Source of the DNA: Flammulina velutipes
Lineage: Eukaryota; Basidiomycota; Agaricomycetes; Agaricales; Physalacriaceae
Direction of reading: 5' to 3'
DNA: 64,000 nucleotides
Assembly (NCBI GenBank): GCA_011800155.1
Contig: JAALGH010000011.1
Location: forward strand, 1,426,001-1,490,000
In this document: positions 11,690 to 22,740 of the stretch, one piece after another
Layout: each line of letters opens with the position of its first letter
Numbering within the stretch: position 1 is the stretch's first letter
The notes under the pieces: generated by a model
The model's database searches: none
Seen by the model: the letters and a program-made list of their open reading frames with translations, nothing else
Told to the model about the DNA's origin: nothing
Position numbers and translations under genes: made by a program

Positions 11690-12422
11690 AGGAACTTAGG
11701 TTTCCTTAAAGAAAGTAAGTCACCAAGTTGCTCGAGTGTCCTTAAGTCAAAGTCCATAACATAGCCAATACACAAGTCATCTTAAGTCATATCTAAGATA
11801 GATTTAAAGCTCACTAAGATGATATAGGGTAAATAGAAGTCATACATAAGATAGTTGTAGGATAATCTCAAGTTACATGTAAAGCTTGATCAAGACGCAC
11901 TAACAGATACTTAATATGTTCTAAGGCTGTCTAAGGTAGCGACAAGTTATACACAAGATAGCTGCAAGATGATGTTAAGTTGTACATGAGGTACTGTCAA
12001 GGTATACTTACATGAGCTTAGAATACTGTAAGTCTGTCTTGACACAGTTTCAAGTTCAATGTAATTCAGTCTCAAGTAAAATCTAAGGTATAATCAAGCT
12101 AGATACAAGACAGTTTGGGAAAGAACTGAGAGTTACATATGAGATGTTTAAGTCATATCTCAGTCAGCATCAAAGTAAGCTTAAGCTATACTCAAGTAAA
12201 TCTAAGTTGAACTTTGTATCTCTACCAAGCAGATCCAAGCTATCTCAAAAGCAAATCTAATTAATTTTAATATAGGTTCAAATCAACTCACACCGAAGAA
12301 ATCAATGCGGAATATCACGATTTATTAAAGCCAGGAATACAGTAATGATGACCAAAAGAGTGATAAAAGCAGGCAATAGTTAAAATGATGATATGATAGA
12401 TATAGATGCAAAAGAGAGAAAA
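11690..12422. repeat. Left subterminal repeat region
   Basis: About 700 AT-rich bases without a gene contain many degenerate copies of short motifs such as AAGTCAT, CTAAGATA, AAGATAG and CAAGTT. The right end has the same kind of words in the opposite orientation. Such subterminal arrays are transposase binding regions in CACTA-like elements. Function is inferred from position and family. Confidence 0.55.
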
Positions 12423-14311
12423 TCAAGCATTATGATAGGCCAGGGCCTCAGCCTCAAGACCGTCCTCTAGACGAGCCTCATCCTCAATAGCTTCAAAGTT
12501 GGTCAAGGTATACTCATCAACGACTTCGTTGAGCATGTACGACAGGTTCGAATTTGTCCTATTGCAAAGTTAGATAGCAGAGATACTCAATACGAAAGAA
12601 CTTACAACATATGTTCGAAGGCACTCTTCATGAGCCTAGCAGTGTACTTCGGGGCTTTCTCTTGAAGTTTGTTGAATGTCGCCAAGTGATGGTAGTAGCG
12701 CGGGGCAACAGCAGCAGTGAATTCCTTCTCGACACAAATACCCTCGCTCCAGAGACCGATGGCAAACTCGTACTAGAAATAGAGGTAAGACATCAGTAAC
12801 AAAGTTCAATAAGAAACGTACCACTGTCGCAGTCAACGCAAAGGTTGGTGCAGGCAACATGCGGGTCCGAAGCATCTCTCTGAAAATCTCCGAGTTGGCG
12901 GGAGCCTTGGAAATGAAAAACTCAAGGCGAGGGAGTGTGAGGAAGATCGACGACCCAAAGGGTTCATTAGCGTTGAACGTGAGAGCCTAGATAGTGGTGA
13001 GAAAACGTATCAGATAGAGAGAAGACCGTACATTTGGATCAACTGAGCCGTACTTGAAATGGCCAGCTTCAATGAGCCAATTGGAACGCTTCTTGACAAC
13101 GCCGGCCGGCGTCTTGTCATCGAAGCCATAACGAGTTGGAGTATCAGTCTTGCCTTTGCCAGAGTAGCTGTTGATGAAGGCATCACCGCCATAACGGGAC
13201 TGGGAATGATGAGAAAAAGTCAAAGAGACAAGAGCAGAGACGTACGTATGTGCAAACCTCGTGGAACTTCTCCTCGTCGTTCAAGAGGCGGCCGTATGCA
13301 GCTTCCAGATGAGGGGACGCAAACGAGGATTCCATGGCAGCTTGGCGGACACTCTCCTTGTAGAAGTCGTCCTTGTCCTCAAACGAGGGGTAGGCATTCT
13401 CGAGTGCAGCACGTTTGCGAGCGACCTTCTTCGCAGCTGCGGCGAGAACTTTCGTGGTGGGGGAAAACATGCTCGTGGTGATCTTTCCAGAGCGACGGCG
13501 GAGAGAATCGTCGTAGCGTGCGCGAGCATTCCTGAGCCTCTTGTCGGCAGCAGTACGGGCAGTGGAAACTCTGGAGGAGGAGGCACGGGGCAAACCTTGG
13601 CGGGAGACGCGGCGTAGAGGAGACCCGTCGTCATCGTTGACAGAGCGACGACGCCTGCGTGGAAGGGGAGTAACTGGTGTGTCATCCTCAACATCCATCT
13701 GGGAGGATATGAGATACAAATTTTGAACGATATGGGCACGTACCTCGTCACTGGTCTGAGCAGCACCGGCTGCACCTTCGTCGTCGGTGTCAAAATGATT
13801 GTCTTGAGGGCTGCTCACATCCGAGTTGTGCCCGTTGTTCTCCTCATCAGAGGGGTCTTGAATTTCGGTGTCTAGAAGGTCAGAATGAGATTGGTGTCAA
13901 AGAGAGCAGCCTAATATGTACGTACCATTGTCAACATTGCGCCCCTTGTTGACGACAGGCTCCTTGTCAACAACGCGCCCCTTTCCAAAGAAGACGTCGA
14001 GGTCATCATTGGCCTGCGCTGCGGGGGAGGAGGGAGTGTTCTCGTTCTCGTCCTCGTCGTTCATGGCATCAGCACGAGCACGAATGTCTGAAAGAAGATA
14101 AATGTTGGTACAACAAGATGAGTTATTGCGTACCAGCTTGACGCTGCTCTTCCTGAGCCTTTGCTTCGGCACGCTGGCGACGCTGAAGCTCAGCCAATGC
14201 CTTCTTCTCTGCACTGGATAGCGACGACTTGGTAGTAGCGTCCTTGGTAGGCACAGAAATCTGGCTCTGGCGGCTAGAGCGAGTGGTACGGTCCGTGCGC
14301 GTGGGAGCCAT
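12423..14311 (-). CDS. Transposon-borne DUF6532-like protein
   Basis: About nine exons give a protein near 490 residues. It starts MAPTRTDRTTRSSRQSQ and has a coiled region rich in Ala/Glu/Arg (KKALAELQRRQRAEAKAQEE). Acidic and basic disordered linkers follow (RRRRRSVNDDDGSPLRR). The globular C-terminal half contains SRYGGDAFINSYSGKGKTD, ALTFNANEPFGSSIF, FALTATVYEFAIGLWSEG and HHLATFNKLQEKAP. This half resembles the DUF6532 family that is very abundant in agaricomycetes; the family call is from memory of its pattern. The last exon is acidic and ends AYHNA. It shares its orientation with the TET/JBP gene 218 bases upstream, so both may serve the element. A TATA-like TTTATAA about 95 bases before the start fits a promoter. 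Confidence 0.6.
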
Positions 14312-14528
14312 GAGAGACGACGACAAGAGAATAATTAGATGGATGAGCAAATGAGTGAGTGAAAAAGAAAAGAAAGGATGAGTGGCAGCAATTGTCGAAC
14401 ATGATGGTTATAAAGGAAGTTGATGTCCGGAGTTCCCAGACTAGTGTTACATCGTGTTCAGGGATTCGGAATTAAAACAAAATCATTAGTGCAGTTCGGC
14501 GTACAGCGTCAAAGGCATCCCTAGTACT

Positions 14529-16373
14529 CTACACTTTCCAAACAGGAAAATAAACTAAGCAGTCCTCTAGACGGGCCTCACGATCCCTCTTCCACGCCTC
14601 TATCTCCTCTGGAGTAGCGTTCTTCTCCCAGTTTTCCTCCGACTGGCATCCCCGAAAGGCCCAACGGAATAAACCTCCCGCTGAGTAGGATGTCACAGAG
14701 TACCGGGTCTCGCCATCCTGAATGGCCACGTTGGAGTGAACTAATAGCGCTGACGGTAGCCAGATCGTCGCGCCGGGCGGAAACTCGATGGCTAGACCAA
14801 GATCCCAAAGTACAAGATGTCCGCCAAGCTTAGGGTTGAATTTTCCTGCTGCCGTGACCGCACACCAACCGTGAGGCAGGTTGTTGGCGTCAACATGGTC
14901 ATAGGATACATGATGGGGGCCGTAGTTTACAGTAAATGCGGCCATGGGAAGGTTTGGGAACGGCATAATCAATTTCCCGTCCCACTCATTCAGGAATTTG
15001 AGGACCTCGCTATAATGTGCATGCATCCAGGGATTATAATTGCGCCACGTTGCTGTAGCATGTTAGCTGTAGCCCTGTAAAAGTAGGCGGCCGACTCACT
15101 GTTTAGATGTCCCGCTAACCGAATGAAATCTGGATCTTGGACTAGACTTTCCAGAGCGCGAGTATTGACCTCGCTGTTGTCTACAATACCAGGCGCCTGC
15201 AGAAACATTCAGCATAAGGATACCAACCTGAAAACACCTTACCAATCGACCCCCGCCATGCGAAAAACCATACTGCATAGCAGGGTTGGGGCTTCGCGGG
15301 TTGATAAGATGTTTGTCCAAGAATGAGCACCTGTTGCGCGCATCCTCAATCTTGGAAGCGAGTCTGTCCGTGAGGTGTGGCCAGTCCGCAGCGTTGGGCA
15401 TTCCACCAAGCAGCATCATAACCCGATCGTCGCATGCAAGGAAAGGGTGGGTAGTAAGGCCGTCCCAGCTGATCACCTTCAAATTCGCGTCCCGCACATC
15501 TTGCAAAGTGCGCCTAGTACGCATAAACCGCTGACGACGCGCCACCCAGGCCCCCTTCGCATATGGAAGCTTCCCAGAGTCGAAATCGGGAAGTTGAAAA
15601 GGCTCTGCCTCGCGCTTTCTCTTGTGTGAGACGCCTTTGACACCGCCGTGCTCCGCTAAGAACTGCTCGCGAGCTTCCCGGCGGTTTGCTCGTTTCTTCG
15701 CGTTGCGCCTGTGTTGCTGTTCAGCGGTTTTCTTCTTGCACGGCTTGCGCTGTTTGGGAGAATCCGATTGGGCAGGGGATGGCGCCTGGTGAGAGCTGGG
15801 AGCGGTTTGAGTCGGAAGGATCGGTGATCCTGGGGGAAGGGAAAATGAAAATGAAGCGAGCGAGGGGATTGGGTTGACAGTAGGGGCCTGCGCCCGTGGC
15901 TGAAGACGGGTGGGCTCTAATGATTCGCCGCGCGCAGGTTTTCGACGTGAGACCTGGCGACCAGTCGGCTTCTTTCGCAAAGTTTTGCCAGTAGGCGCGT
16001 GAGCCGGCGTCTTCGCTGAATGCTGGTTTCGCCGTGATGCGCTGGGTTGGGTGGTGCACGACGTCGCGCGGGGAAGGGACTTGGAGTTGGAAGGGTGACC
16101 AGCGGTGTGCGCAATTCGGATACGCTTCGAGCGGTGTGAACCAGTATTTATGGCAGGGGAGTAGTCGGAGTCGGTGTCATCTGCGCTGGTGGTGGAATCC
16201 AAGTCAGTCAAATCAGAGAGCGCGTCCGACACGCAGTCGCCTCCGTCCGAGAGCTCTGAGAGGTCTGAAAGTTCGGATTCGGCCTCTGATCTCTCATTGG
16301 CGCGTCTCAGAAGCTCCTTTAGATCTACACCCACGCGAAAGACGCGTCCGGGGGGTGTTTGAGAATCAGACAT
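14529..16373 (-). CDS. TET/JBP-family 2-oxoglutarate/Fe(II) dioxygenase
   Basis: Three exons give about 580 residues. The N-terminal 250 residues are disordered: an acidic SELSDLSELSD region, then Ser/Pro-rich and strongly basic stretches (KKKTAEQQHRRNAKKRANRR) that could bind DNA. The dioxygenase domain follows the second intron, which removes 48 bases and brings TTWRNYNPWMHAHYSEVLKF into frame. It contains SYDHVDANNLPHGWCAVTA with the HxD iron ligands, GGHLVLWDLGLAIEFPPGA, the distal iron histidine in LVHSNVAI and the 2-oxoglutarate arginine in ETRYSVTSYSAGGLFRW. TET/JBP enzymes oxidise 5-methylcytosine or thymine in DNA. All catalytic residues are present, so activity is likely. It is transcribed away from the transposase gene and lies within the same element. 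Confidence 0.85.
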
Positions 16374-16829
16374 CTAGGCAGATAAATCGTCAGCTTCAGA
16401 TGCAACAGCGAAATAAAATGCAGTGTAAATGTACAACGTCGCAGCACAGACCTCACGTTCGCGATATCCATAGCCGGACCGCGTCAATGGTGTCTGCTTT
16501 GCAAAAGGTGGAGCGAGAGATTTCGCGGTGTCCACGGCCGGACCACGTCCTCTCTCGCGCCATAGAAGAGTAGAAATATAGAATATAGAATAATGGGTAG
16601 AAGGAAAGACAAATCGCGCACCTGTAAGAGCACCGCACCGCCGTCGTCGTAGTTTGGTATCAAGAAGTTTGACGGTCGGCGCTTAGTGCTTCTTAGGCAG
16701 GCAATAGGGCAGACACAGCCACCTATTCGTTGATCACCTACCACCGTCGCTCTGCTGTACTCACTGCTCTTGCCAAGGATGATGGACCGATGAACGATGG
16801 GCGATGGATGCTGATGTCGACGAAAATGG
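16374..16829. promoter_or_regulatory. Upstream region of TET/JBP gene with paired repeats
   Basis: No gene is seen. Two similar 19-base boxes, TCCATAGCCGGACCGCGTC at 16467-16485 and TCCACGGCCGGACCACGTC at 16531-16549, lie in tandem. The second is enclosed by the inverted arms GCGAGAGA (16513-16520) and TCTCTCGC (16551-16558). The layout suggests protein-binding sites between the divergent genes of the transposon. This is inference. Confidence 0.4.
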
Positions 16830-17244
16830 TTGAGCCAATGTGAGTCTGTCCGTAATGATCTTGTTCATGTTGACGAAGCCCTCTTTCTAGCTACATTACA
16901 AAATGTACCACATCTCTGCCTGGCCGTCGTAGGCCGAGAATTCTACGAACATCGATGCAACGCTCCTATACGATGGCATCCTCGACTCTCTGGTCTTGAC
17001 GATCACCCCACAGATTCTTCCCACCTTGGCTCCACAATCGACGCAAGATTCATATATCTATACGATGGTGCCTTCGACTCTCCGTATTTCTATCCTCGTG
17101 TCCCGGCTGGGCACTGCTTTAGCGCCGCCAAACGTCGAGCCTTTCTGGACATTTCTGGGCCAACCTCAGTACAACAGGTGCTTCGCCGATGAGCGACTGC
17201 GCGCGGCATGGCGGTTCCAACGTGGACACTTTCGGCTTCCATAG
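16830..17244 (+). pseudogene. Unassigned coding-like segment inside the transposon
   Basis: Two overlapping frames read as protein-like sequence (LFLATLQNVPHLCLAVVGREF, then LRISILVSRLGTALAPPNVEPFW) and end at a TAG at 17242-17244. A phrase near CTATACGATGG followed by CTCGACTCT occurs twice about 80 bases apart. No family is recognised. It may be a decayed third passenger gene or a chance frame. Confidence 0.25.
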
Positions 17245-17500
17245 GAGGTTGCAGCTAGAGAGCTGATGCGGATTCTTATGACGACTTTGAATTGATATTG
17301 GTGCGTGCATGTGCTGGACTTGGGAGACGTACACTTACGAGGCTGTACATCCCATATAATCCTCTAAATAATGTAGCTGTCTAAAATATCATGTATGCGC
17401 ATACTTGTTGCTACGGCAGTCGAATGCAGTGCTATTCTTATGCTGTGTCATTGTATAGGTCGTTTCAGTGATCCGAATCAAACTGTCTTTGCTATCTACC

Positions 17501-20500
17501 ATGCATCCCGTTTTCTGTCCGGCTGGCTGTGGGCGCCATTTCACCACCGAGAAAGGCTGCAATCTTCATCTTCGCCAGGCCAAATCATGCAAATGGTACC
17601 GCTCGTACGAGAAGCAGCCCGCCGACACAGGGAATTTGCAAGCTCAGCCAACCGAGGACGACGTCGAGGATGATTTCACCTTCGCTGACTACGGTCACGC
17701 TGATCCACCTCGCAATGACCGGGACTCAGACGATGGCGGTAACAGTGACGAAGAGGACGAGGACCCCGCGGAGGTGATGCAAGAATATGAGGAGGAGAAC
17801 GATGTCTTCCATTTCGTTGACCTCGAGCCACCGGTTGATGAAGCTCAGCTTGGAGAGGCTGGACCGGGACCTTCCACCCTCAACAGTCGACGGATAGGCG
17901 CTATGCTGGGGATGAAGCGAAGGATACTCGACGACGATGACGATACTCGAGTGGATGTTGCCAACACCACTGCTGGAAAAGTGATACGGATGGACGAGTC
18001 ACTTCTTGCTCGATGGCAGAACATTTTCGGCACTGGTGAAGGGGATCCGAAGAATAGCACTGCCGATTCAAACCGTTTTGCTCCCTTCGCATCCGAGTTG
18101 GATTGGAAGATCGCTCAGTGGGCGGTTAAGGATGGCATTGGGCATAATTCATTTGATCGACTGCTAAACATTCCAGGAGTGCGTCACACTTTCTTTCTTA
18201 TACTCGCACTAATCCTGAACAGGTGCGAGAGAAGCTTGGTCTTTCTTTCAAGAACATACGGGGCTTGCACCAGAAGGTCGACGACATTCCTACTCGCGCT
18301 GGAAGCTGGAAAGTCAAACGGCTGAGCTTCCCAGACCGCCCCAATGATAAATTCACTCTACGCCATCGTGACATCCTGCAGGCCATCCGAAGCCTCTGGG
18401 GGGACCCGTCATTATCACATCACCTTGTATATCGCCCAAAGGCGGTTTTCTCCGATTCAACAAAGACGGTCCGGGTATTCAATGAGATGTGGACATCCCG
18501 TTGGTGGTCCTACATACAAGTACGTTCTGGGTTACTGGGTTCTTTTTTTTGTCTCATGATTATCCAGAGCAAACTCCCAAAAAAGTCTTCGACAGTCGCT
18601 CCCGTCATCCTTTCGACGGATAAAACGCAGCTCACGCAATTCTCGGGGAGCAAGCAAGCATACCCCGTCTATCTCACTCTCGGCAATATCCCTAATCATC
18701 TACGTCGCAAGCCCTCGCAACAAGCTTGCATTCTCGTTGCCTACCTTCCAGTCGAGAAGTACAGCAAAGGCCAATTCTCGAAGCAAGAGCACAGTGCGCG
18801 CTACCAGCGCCTATTCCACCGTGCTATGCGCATCATCGTCGAGCCGTTGATCGCTGCAGGCAAAGATGGTGTCGAGATGGCAAGCGGAAATGGCGAAGTT
18901 CGTCTCGTCCACCCGATACTAGCCAGCTATGTCGCCGACTTCCCTGAGCAGTGTCTTGTTACCTGCAGCAAGTACGGAACCTGTCCAAAGTGTCGCGTCG
19001 CTGCCGACTCTCTCCAGGACGCCTCTGCGTCGCCTTTACGAACTCAGGCCTGGACGCTGGGCGTCATGCGCGCCGCGCGTGAGTCGTCTGATTCGGAGGC
19101 CAAATACTTCAAGAACTGCATGCGCGAGGAGGTATCTGGTTATGTACACCAACCGTTCTGGGCCGACCTTCCATACACCGACATTCACTTCTGTATCACT
19201 CCCGACGTCCTCCATCAGCTTTATCAGGGTGTATTAAAGCACCTTATTTCTTGGTGCCAGATTCTTTTGACGAAGGAGGAACTCGATCGGCGAATCCGTT
19301 GCCTACCATACGCAGTGGGGCTGCGACACTTCAAGAACGGCATATCAGCTCTATCGCAGATCAGTGGTACAGAGAGGAAGAACATGGGGAAGATTCTCCT
19401 GGGCTGTCTCGTTGGGACGCGTATCAGTGGCAAGGGCATCGCTGCGTGCCGGGCCATTCTCGACTTCATTTATCTGGCGCAGTACAGCACTCACGACGAC
19501 GTTACCCTCTCCTACATGCAAGACGCACTCGATGCTTGGAACACCAACAAAAACTACTTCATCACCGTCGGCGTCCGCGAGGATCTCAACATCCCAAAAT
19601 TCCATTCTTTGCAACACTATGTCGACTCTATCCGAAACCTGGGCGCCACAAACAATTTCAATACTGAAATGTTCGAACGGTTACACATCGACTTTGCAAA
19701 GAAGGCGTGGAGGGCGACAAATAAACGCGATGAAGTTCCTCAAATGACCAAGTGGATTCTCCGCCAGGAGAATGTCAGTGCGTTCGAGCGCTATCTAGCA
19801 TGGGCGAAAGAGGAAACGGAGAAGCAAGCACAGCGTGTTGCAGCAGAGAAGGCTAAGGCAGCAACGTTGAGAGCAGGTGTTTCGGGATCGTCGACCGCAG
19901 GACCGTCGTCGTCTAACGCAGCAGCATCATCGTCGACCATGGCAGTGCCGTCGTCGACCGCAGGACCGTCGCCGTCGTCTAATGCAGCAGCATCATCGTC
20001 GACCATGGCAGTGCCGTCGTCGACCGCAGGACCGTCGTCGTCGTCGACCGCAGGACCGTCGTCGTCGTCGACCGCAGGACCGTCGTCGTCGTCGACCACA
20101 GGACCGCCGTCACCCACCCCGGCAAGCACCTCAGACCCTCCCTCCAAATTGCCGGCCTACTCTGTCCCTCAGACTATTTCACTACCCATACACCCAACTT
20201 GCCCCAATAAACCGCTTCTGTCTGTTCAGAAGCAACACAACGCTCCCATGTTTTCTACGCACCTCAAGGAATATCTCGCTCTTTACCAGAAGCCATCACA
20301 GGACAACGCCGCCGACTTCACCCTTCCTTTTACTGGCCTCGACATCTACCATTCCTTCAAACTCAGCCTCGAAAGTCTCCACGATAACTCAGATGAGACA
20401 AATACAGTCAAGGCTTCTCCTTTACACGACGGGCGTTTTGATACTGTCATCGTATACACAGGCGATGATGCTGAGGCTACGGGGCTGGCAGGTACATTTC

Positions 20501-20929
20501 TTATGTGGCGTTCATATAATTACAACTCAACTTTTGATAGGAACACGTGTTGGGTGTGTTCGTGTTGTCTTTCGTCTACCAATCGAGATCAATCTTGGAG
20601 GCCTCGGCAAGTATTCAGCACCAGCAAATTGGCCGCGCGAACCACTAGCCTACGTTCATTGGTATACGCCGCCGAAGCTCAGTACACAGGACGCGAAAAC
20701 GCACAACATGCCATCTGTTCAGAAGGCATACTTGCGGGATGGAGTGACGCCCGCTTGGTCAATTGTCCCTTTGGCAAATGTGCGTCAAGCATGTCAACTT
20801 ATACCTCACTTCGGTAAAACACCATGTGGCGATGACTGGACACCTTCGAATGTATTAGATAAAGTAGATACATTACTTGTGAATAATTGGCTTAGTTTAT
20901 ATACGTACCAGACAGTATATAAATCATAG
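17501..20929 (+). CDS. Plavaka-type transposase with N-terminal zinc finger
   Basis: Four exons give about 1090 residues. The first residues form a C2H2 finger (FCPAGCGRHFTTEKGCNLHL), then an acidic linker. The transposase core shows FNEMWTSRWWSYIQ, VILSTDKTQLTQFSGSKQAYPVYL, RKPSQQACILVAYLP, GVEMASGNGEVRLVHPILAS with CxxC-type metal ligands in KYGTCPKC, ITPDVLHQLYQGVLKH and MFERLHIDFAKKAWRA. These are Plavaka signatures. A Ser/Ala/Gly/Pro tandem repeat (19889-20106) follows, then the C-terminal block GCVRVVFRLP, PLAYVHWYTP and WTPSNVLDKVDTLLVNNW, brought into frame by a 49-base intron near 20491-20540. No disruption was seen, so the transposase may be active. It is presumed to mobilise the TET/JBP and DUF6532-like genes beside it. 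Confidence 0.85.
19889..20106 (+). repeat. In-frame Ser/Ala/Gly/Pro tandem repeat in transposase
   Basis: Repeated TCGTCGACCGCAGGACCG-type units encode SSTAGPS blocks with interspersed SSNAAASSSTMAVP blocks. The repeat forms a flexible linker between the nuclease core and the C-terminal domain. Unequal recombination could change its length. Confidence 0.8.
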
Positions 20930-21241
20930 TATCTTGACACATATTAGACCTACTTGAATCAACCTGTGGCTCTTCTACTGTTCATCATATACCTGGTTTT
21001 CCTTGAGATATCTTATTGGACCTTAACACAGGTCAATATCTTAGCTCAACTTGGTCTGCCTTATTATTCCTTAATACATGCTCTAATCTCAGTTGACCTT
21101 GGGCCTGCTTTATTATGCCTTAATACACACTGTATTCTTGAGTAAACTTGAGTGACTCAAGAACTTTCAATATAACCTCAGAGAGTCAAGATGCTTCAAT
21201 ATATAGGTGTACTCTTGAGGTGAATAAATGCCATACCCTGT
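20930..21241. repeat. Right subterminal repeat region
   Basis: This gene-free AT-rich stretch has repeated words (TTGACCTT, CTCAACTTGG, CTTAATACA, CTTGAG). Read on the opposite strand they resemble the AAGTTGA and AAGATA words of the left end. Confidence 0.5.
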
Positions 21242-21252
21242 TTCCTGATGTA
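21242..21252 (-). repeat. Right terminal inverted repeat (candidate)
   Basis: TTCCTGATGTA is the exact reverse complement of 11642-11652. Confidence 0.5.
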
Positions 21253-21873
21253 GGGCGATCGATAATGGCCAGTAGCGAGAAATTCCCAGACATACCCGAT
21301 CCTTTGACGTGATAGAATCCTGGACGCGCAAGCTTTAGAAGAGTGTTGCGCGCTGTAAGCTGCCGTTAGGCTGAAGAGTGTGTGGATTCTATCCCCATGA
21401 AGATTCGTCCACGTATGCGCTGGGAGGGATGGCCAAGTAGTCCAGGATTCAGAGATGATGATTCGTCCGGCCTCCGGGTTTACTACCGCAGCTGCCGCTA
21501 CAGTGGTGGAATAAACTGCCGTTCATTCCTTCGACGTCGACGAATCGGTCTTTGAGGCATGTTCCGATATGAGTGAATTCTGAGCTGTGTGGTTGCATCA
21601 CGGCGAAAGACAAGAAGTTTTATCACGCGCGCATCACGATCGTTGTTGGCAGTCCGTTTCAAGTCCGATTATTATTCAACTTGTCACTTCCACTACTGAA
21701 TGGCCCTCTTAAATGATCAATCCTTCACAATCGCCGTCCTCTTTGCCCCCCAGGTTTTGGGATTCACATCTCGTTCAGGCTTCCGTACAAACCCGCCTAC
21801 CCGACTCCTCAAAGGTGTCACCCAATCCCGTCGCACCTCGTCCGCACACCGTCGCCACTCTCTATATCCTAAT
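21253..21873. other. Gap right of the transposon
   Basis: I see no gene here. The end of this stretch is the leader of the coiled-coil gene that starts at 21874. Confidence 0.5.
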
Positions 21874-22740
21874 ATGCCTGCACACGAGCCCTTCCCTACC
21901 TCTGGATACGCCCGAAGCATAGCCAAAGCTATTCTTGACGCCGGTGGCGTCGACTCCGATTCGGACAGGTACTTGTTATCATATCTTCAGTCTATCTCTG
22001 ATAATAATTAATCTCGTCTTCATTGAAGGTCTTCCGATAGCCAAATGAGCGTTGACCCAGCGCCTTCCGTTGCCCAAGCGCCTTCCGTTGCCCCAGCGCC
22101 TTCCGTTGCCCCAACGCCTTCCGCTGCCCTAGCGCCTTCCGTTGAAATCATTAATACCGTAACTTCATTGGCAGCTGCGTCGGGGTACACCAGCGACGTC
22201 TCCATGGCTGGCAGTGCTCCTACGGAGTCTAGCACCAGCCCCAAATCCTTCCGTGGTGTTGGTCTGTCGAGGCGCCGACTCTCGTCCATCGGCTCTTCAT
22301 CTTCCGATAGTCCGTTGTTGTCTCTTCGTCAACAAGTCGAAGTGCAAGGTAAGTTTTATGTCGTTTCCACCGATTTCACTCTCACTCATGAACCAATCCA
22401 GCCCTTCGTATCAGTGACCTTGAACTTATCATCGCAAATCTGGAAACCAATGTCAAAGAACGGGACGTCAAGATCGCCAGTCAGGATGCCACGATCGCCA
22501 GTCAGCAGAACACCATCACCGTTAGAGACTCCACCATCGCTGCGAGAGATCTCACCATTGCCAATATGGATTCACTCAAGCAGAATTTCACTAAAGCAAT
22601 TCTCTTTTCGGAGAAACTGCTCGCTGCTGAAGAGGAAGCCCAGACCGAGAACTTCAAGCATGTCGCCAATCGTGCTATGTCGTTGGAAATGGTCAAGACA
22701 GGAGGCCCGTCTTCTAGCGCTGCGTCGGGGGGACTTTGAT
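21874..22740 (+). CDS. Coiled-coil protein with PAPSVA repeats
   Basis: Three exons give about 250 residues. The start MPAHEPFPTSGYARSIAKAI is followed by an intron that joins DSDR to SSDSQMSVD. A proline-rich repeat (five APSV-type units, DNA 22058-22144) and a Ser-rich region come next. After the second intron a long heptad-like helix reads ISDLELIIANLETNVKERDV and then near-repeats of RDxTIAxxDxTIA, ending in a Gly/Ser tail. The helix predicts a dimeric coiled coil. No family or function is recognised. Confidence 0.6.
22058..22144 (+). repeat. 18-base tandem repeat encoding APSVAP
   Basis: Five copies of a unit near GCGCCTTCCGTTGCCCCA lie in frame in the coiled-coil gene. Confidence 0.8.

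Larger units (their letters stand above)
11642..21252. mobile_element. Plavaka-type transposon carrying TET/JBP and DUF6532-like genes
   Basis: Three genes (14311-12423 minus, 16373-14529 minus, 17501-20929 plus) sit between gene-free, AT-rich flanks full of short repeats. An 11-base inverted repeat, TACATCAGGAA, is found at 11642-11652 and as its reverse complement at 21242-21252, exactly outside these flanks. A 2-base GG is present outside both ends and could be part of a target duplication. TET/JBP genes are known to travel with DNA transposons in basidiomycetes (Iyer and colleagues, 2014, for KDZ elements). Here the transposase is of Plavaka type. The ends are inferred from the inverted repeat alone. 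Confidence 0.65.

Noticed and set aside
13059..13481. Plus-strand frame over the DUF6532-like gene
   Set aside because: Antisense to a spliced gene with better family resemblance; no pattern of its own.
15060..15110. Apparent frameshift in the TET/JBP gene
   Set aside because: A 48-base GT/AG intron restores the conserved domain, so no frameshift is needed.
19791..20147. Minus-strand Asp/Val-rich frame of 118 residues
   Set aside because: It is the shadow of the Ser/Ala/Gly/Pro repeat in the transposase on the plus strand.
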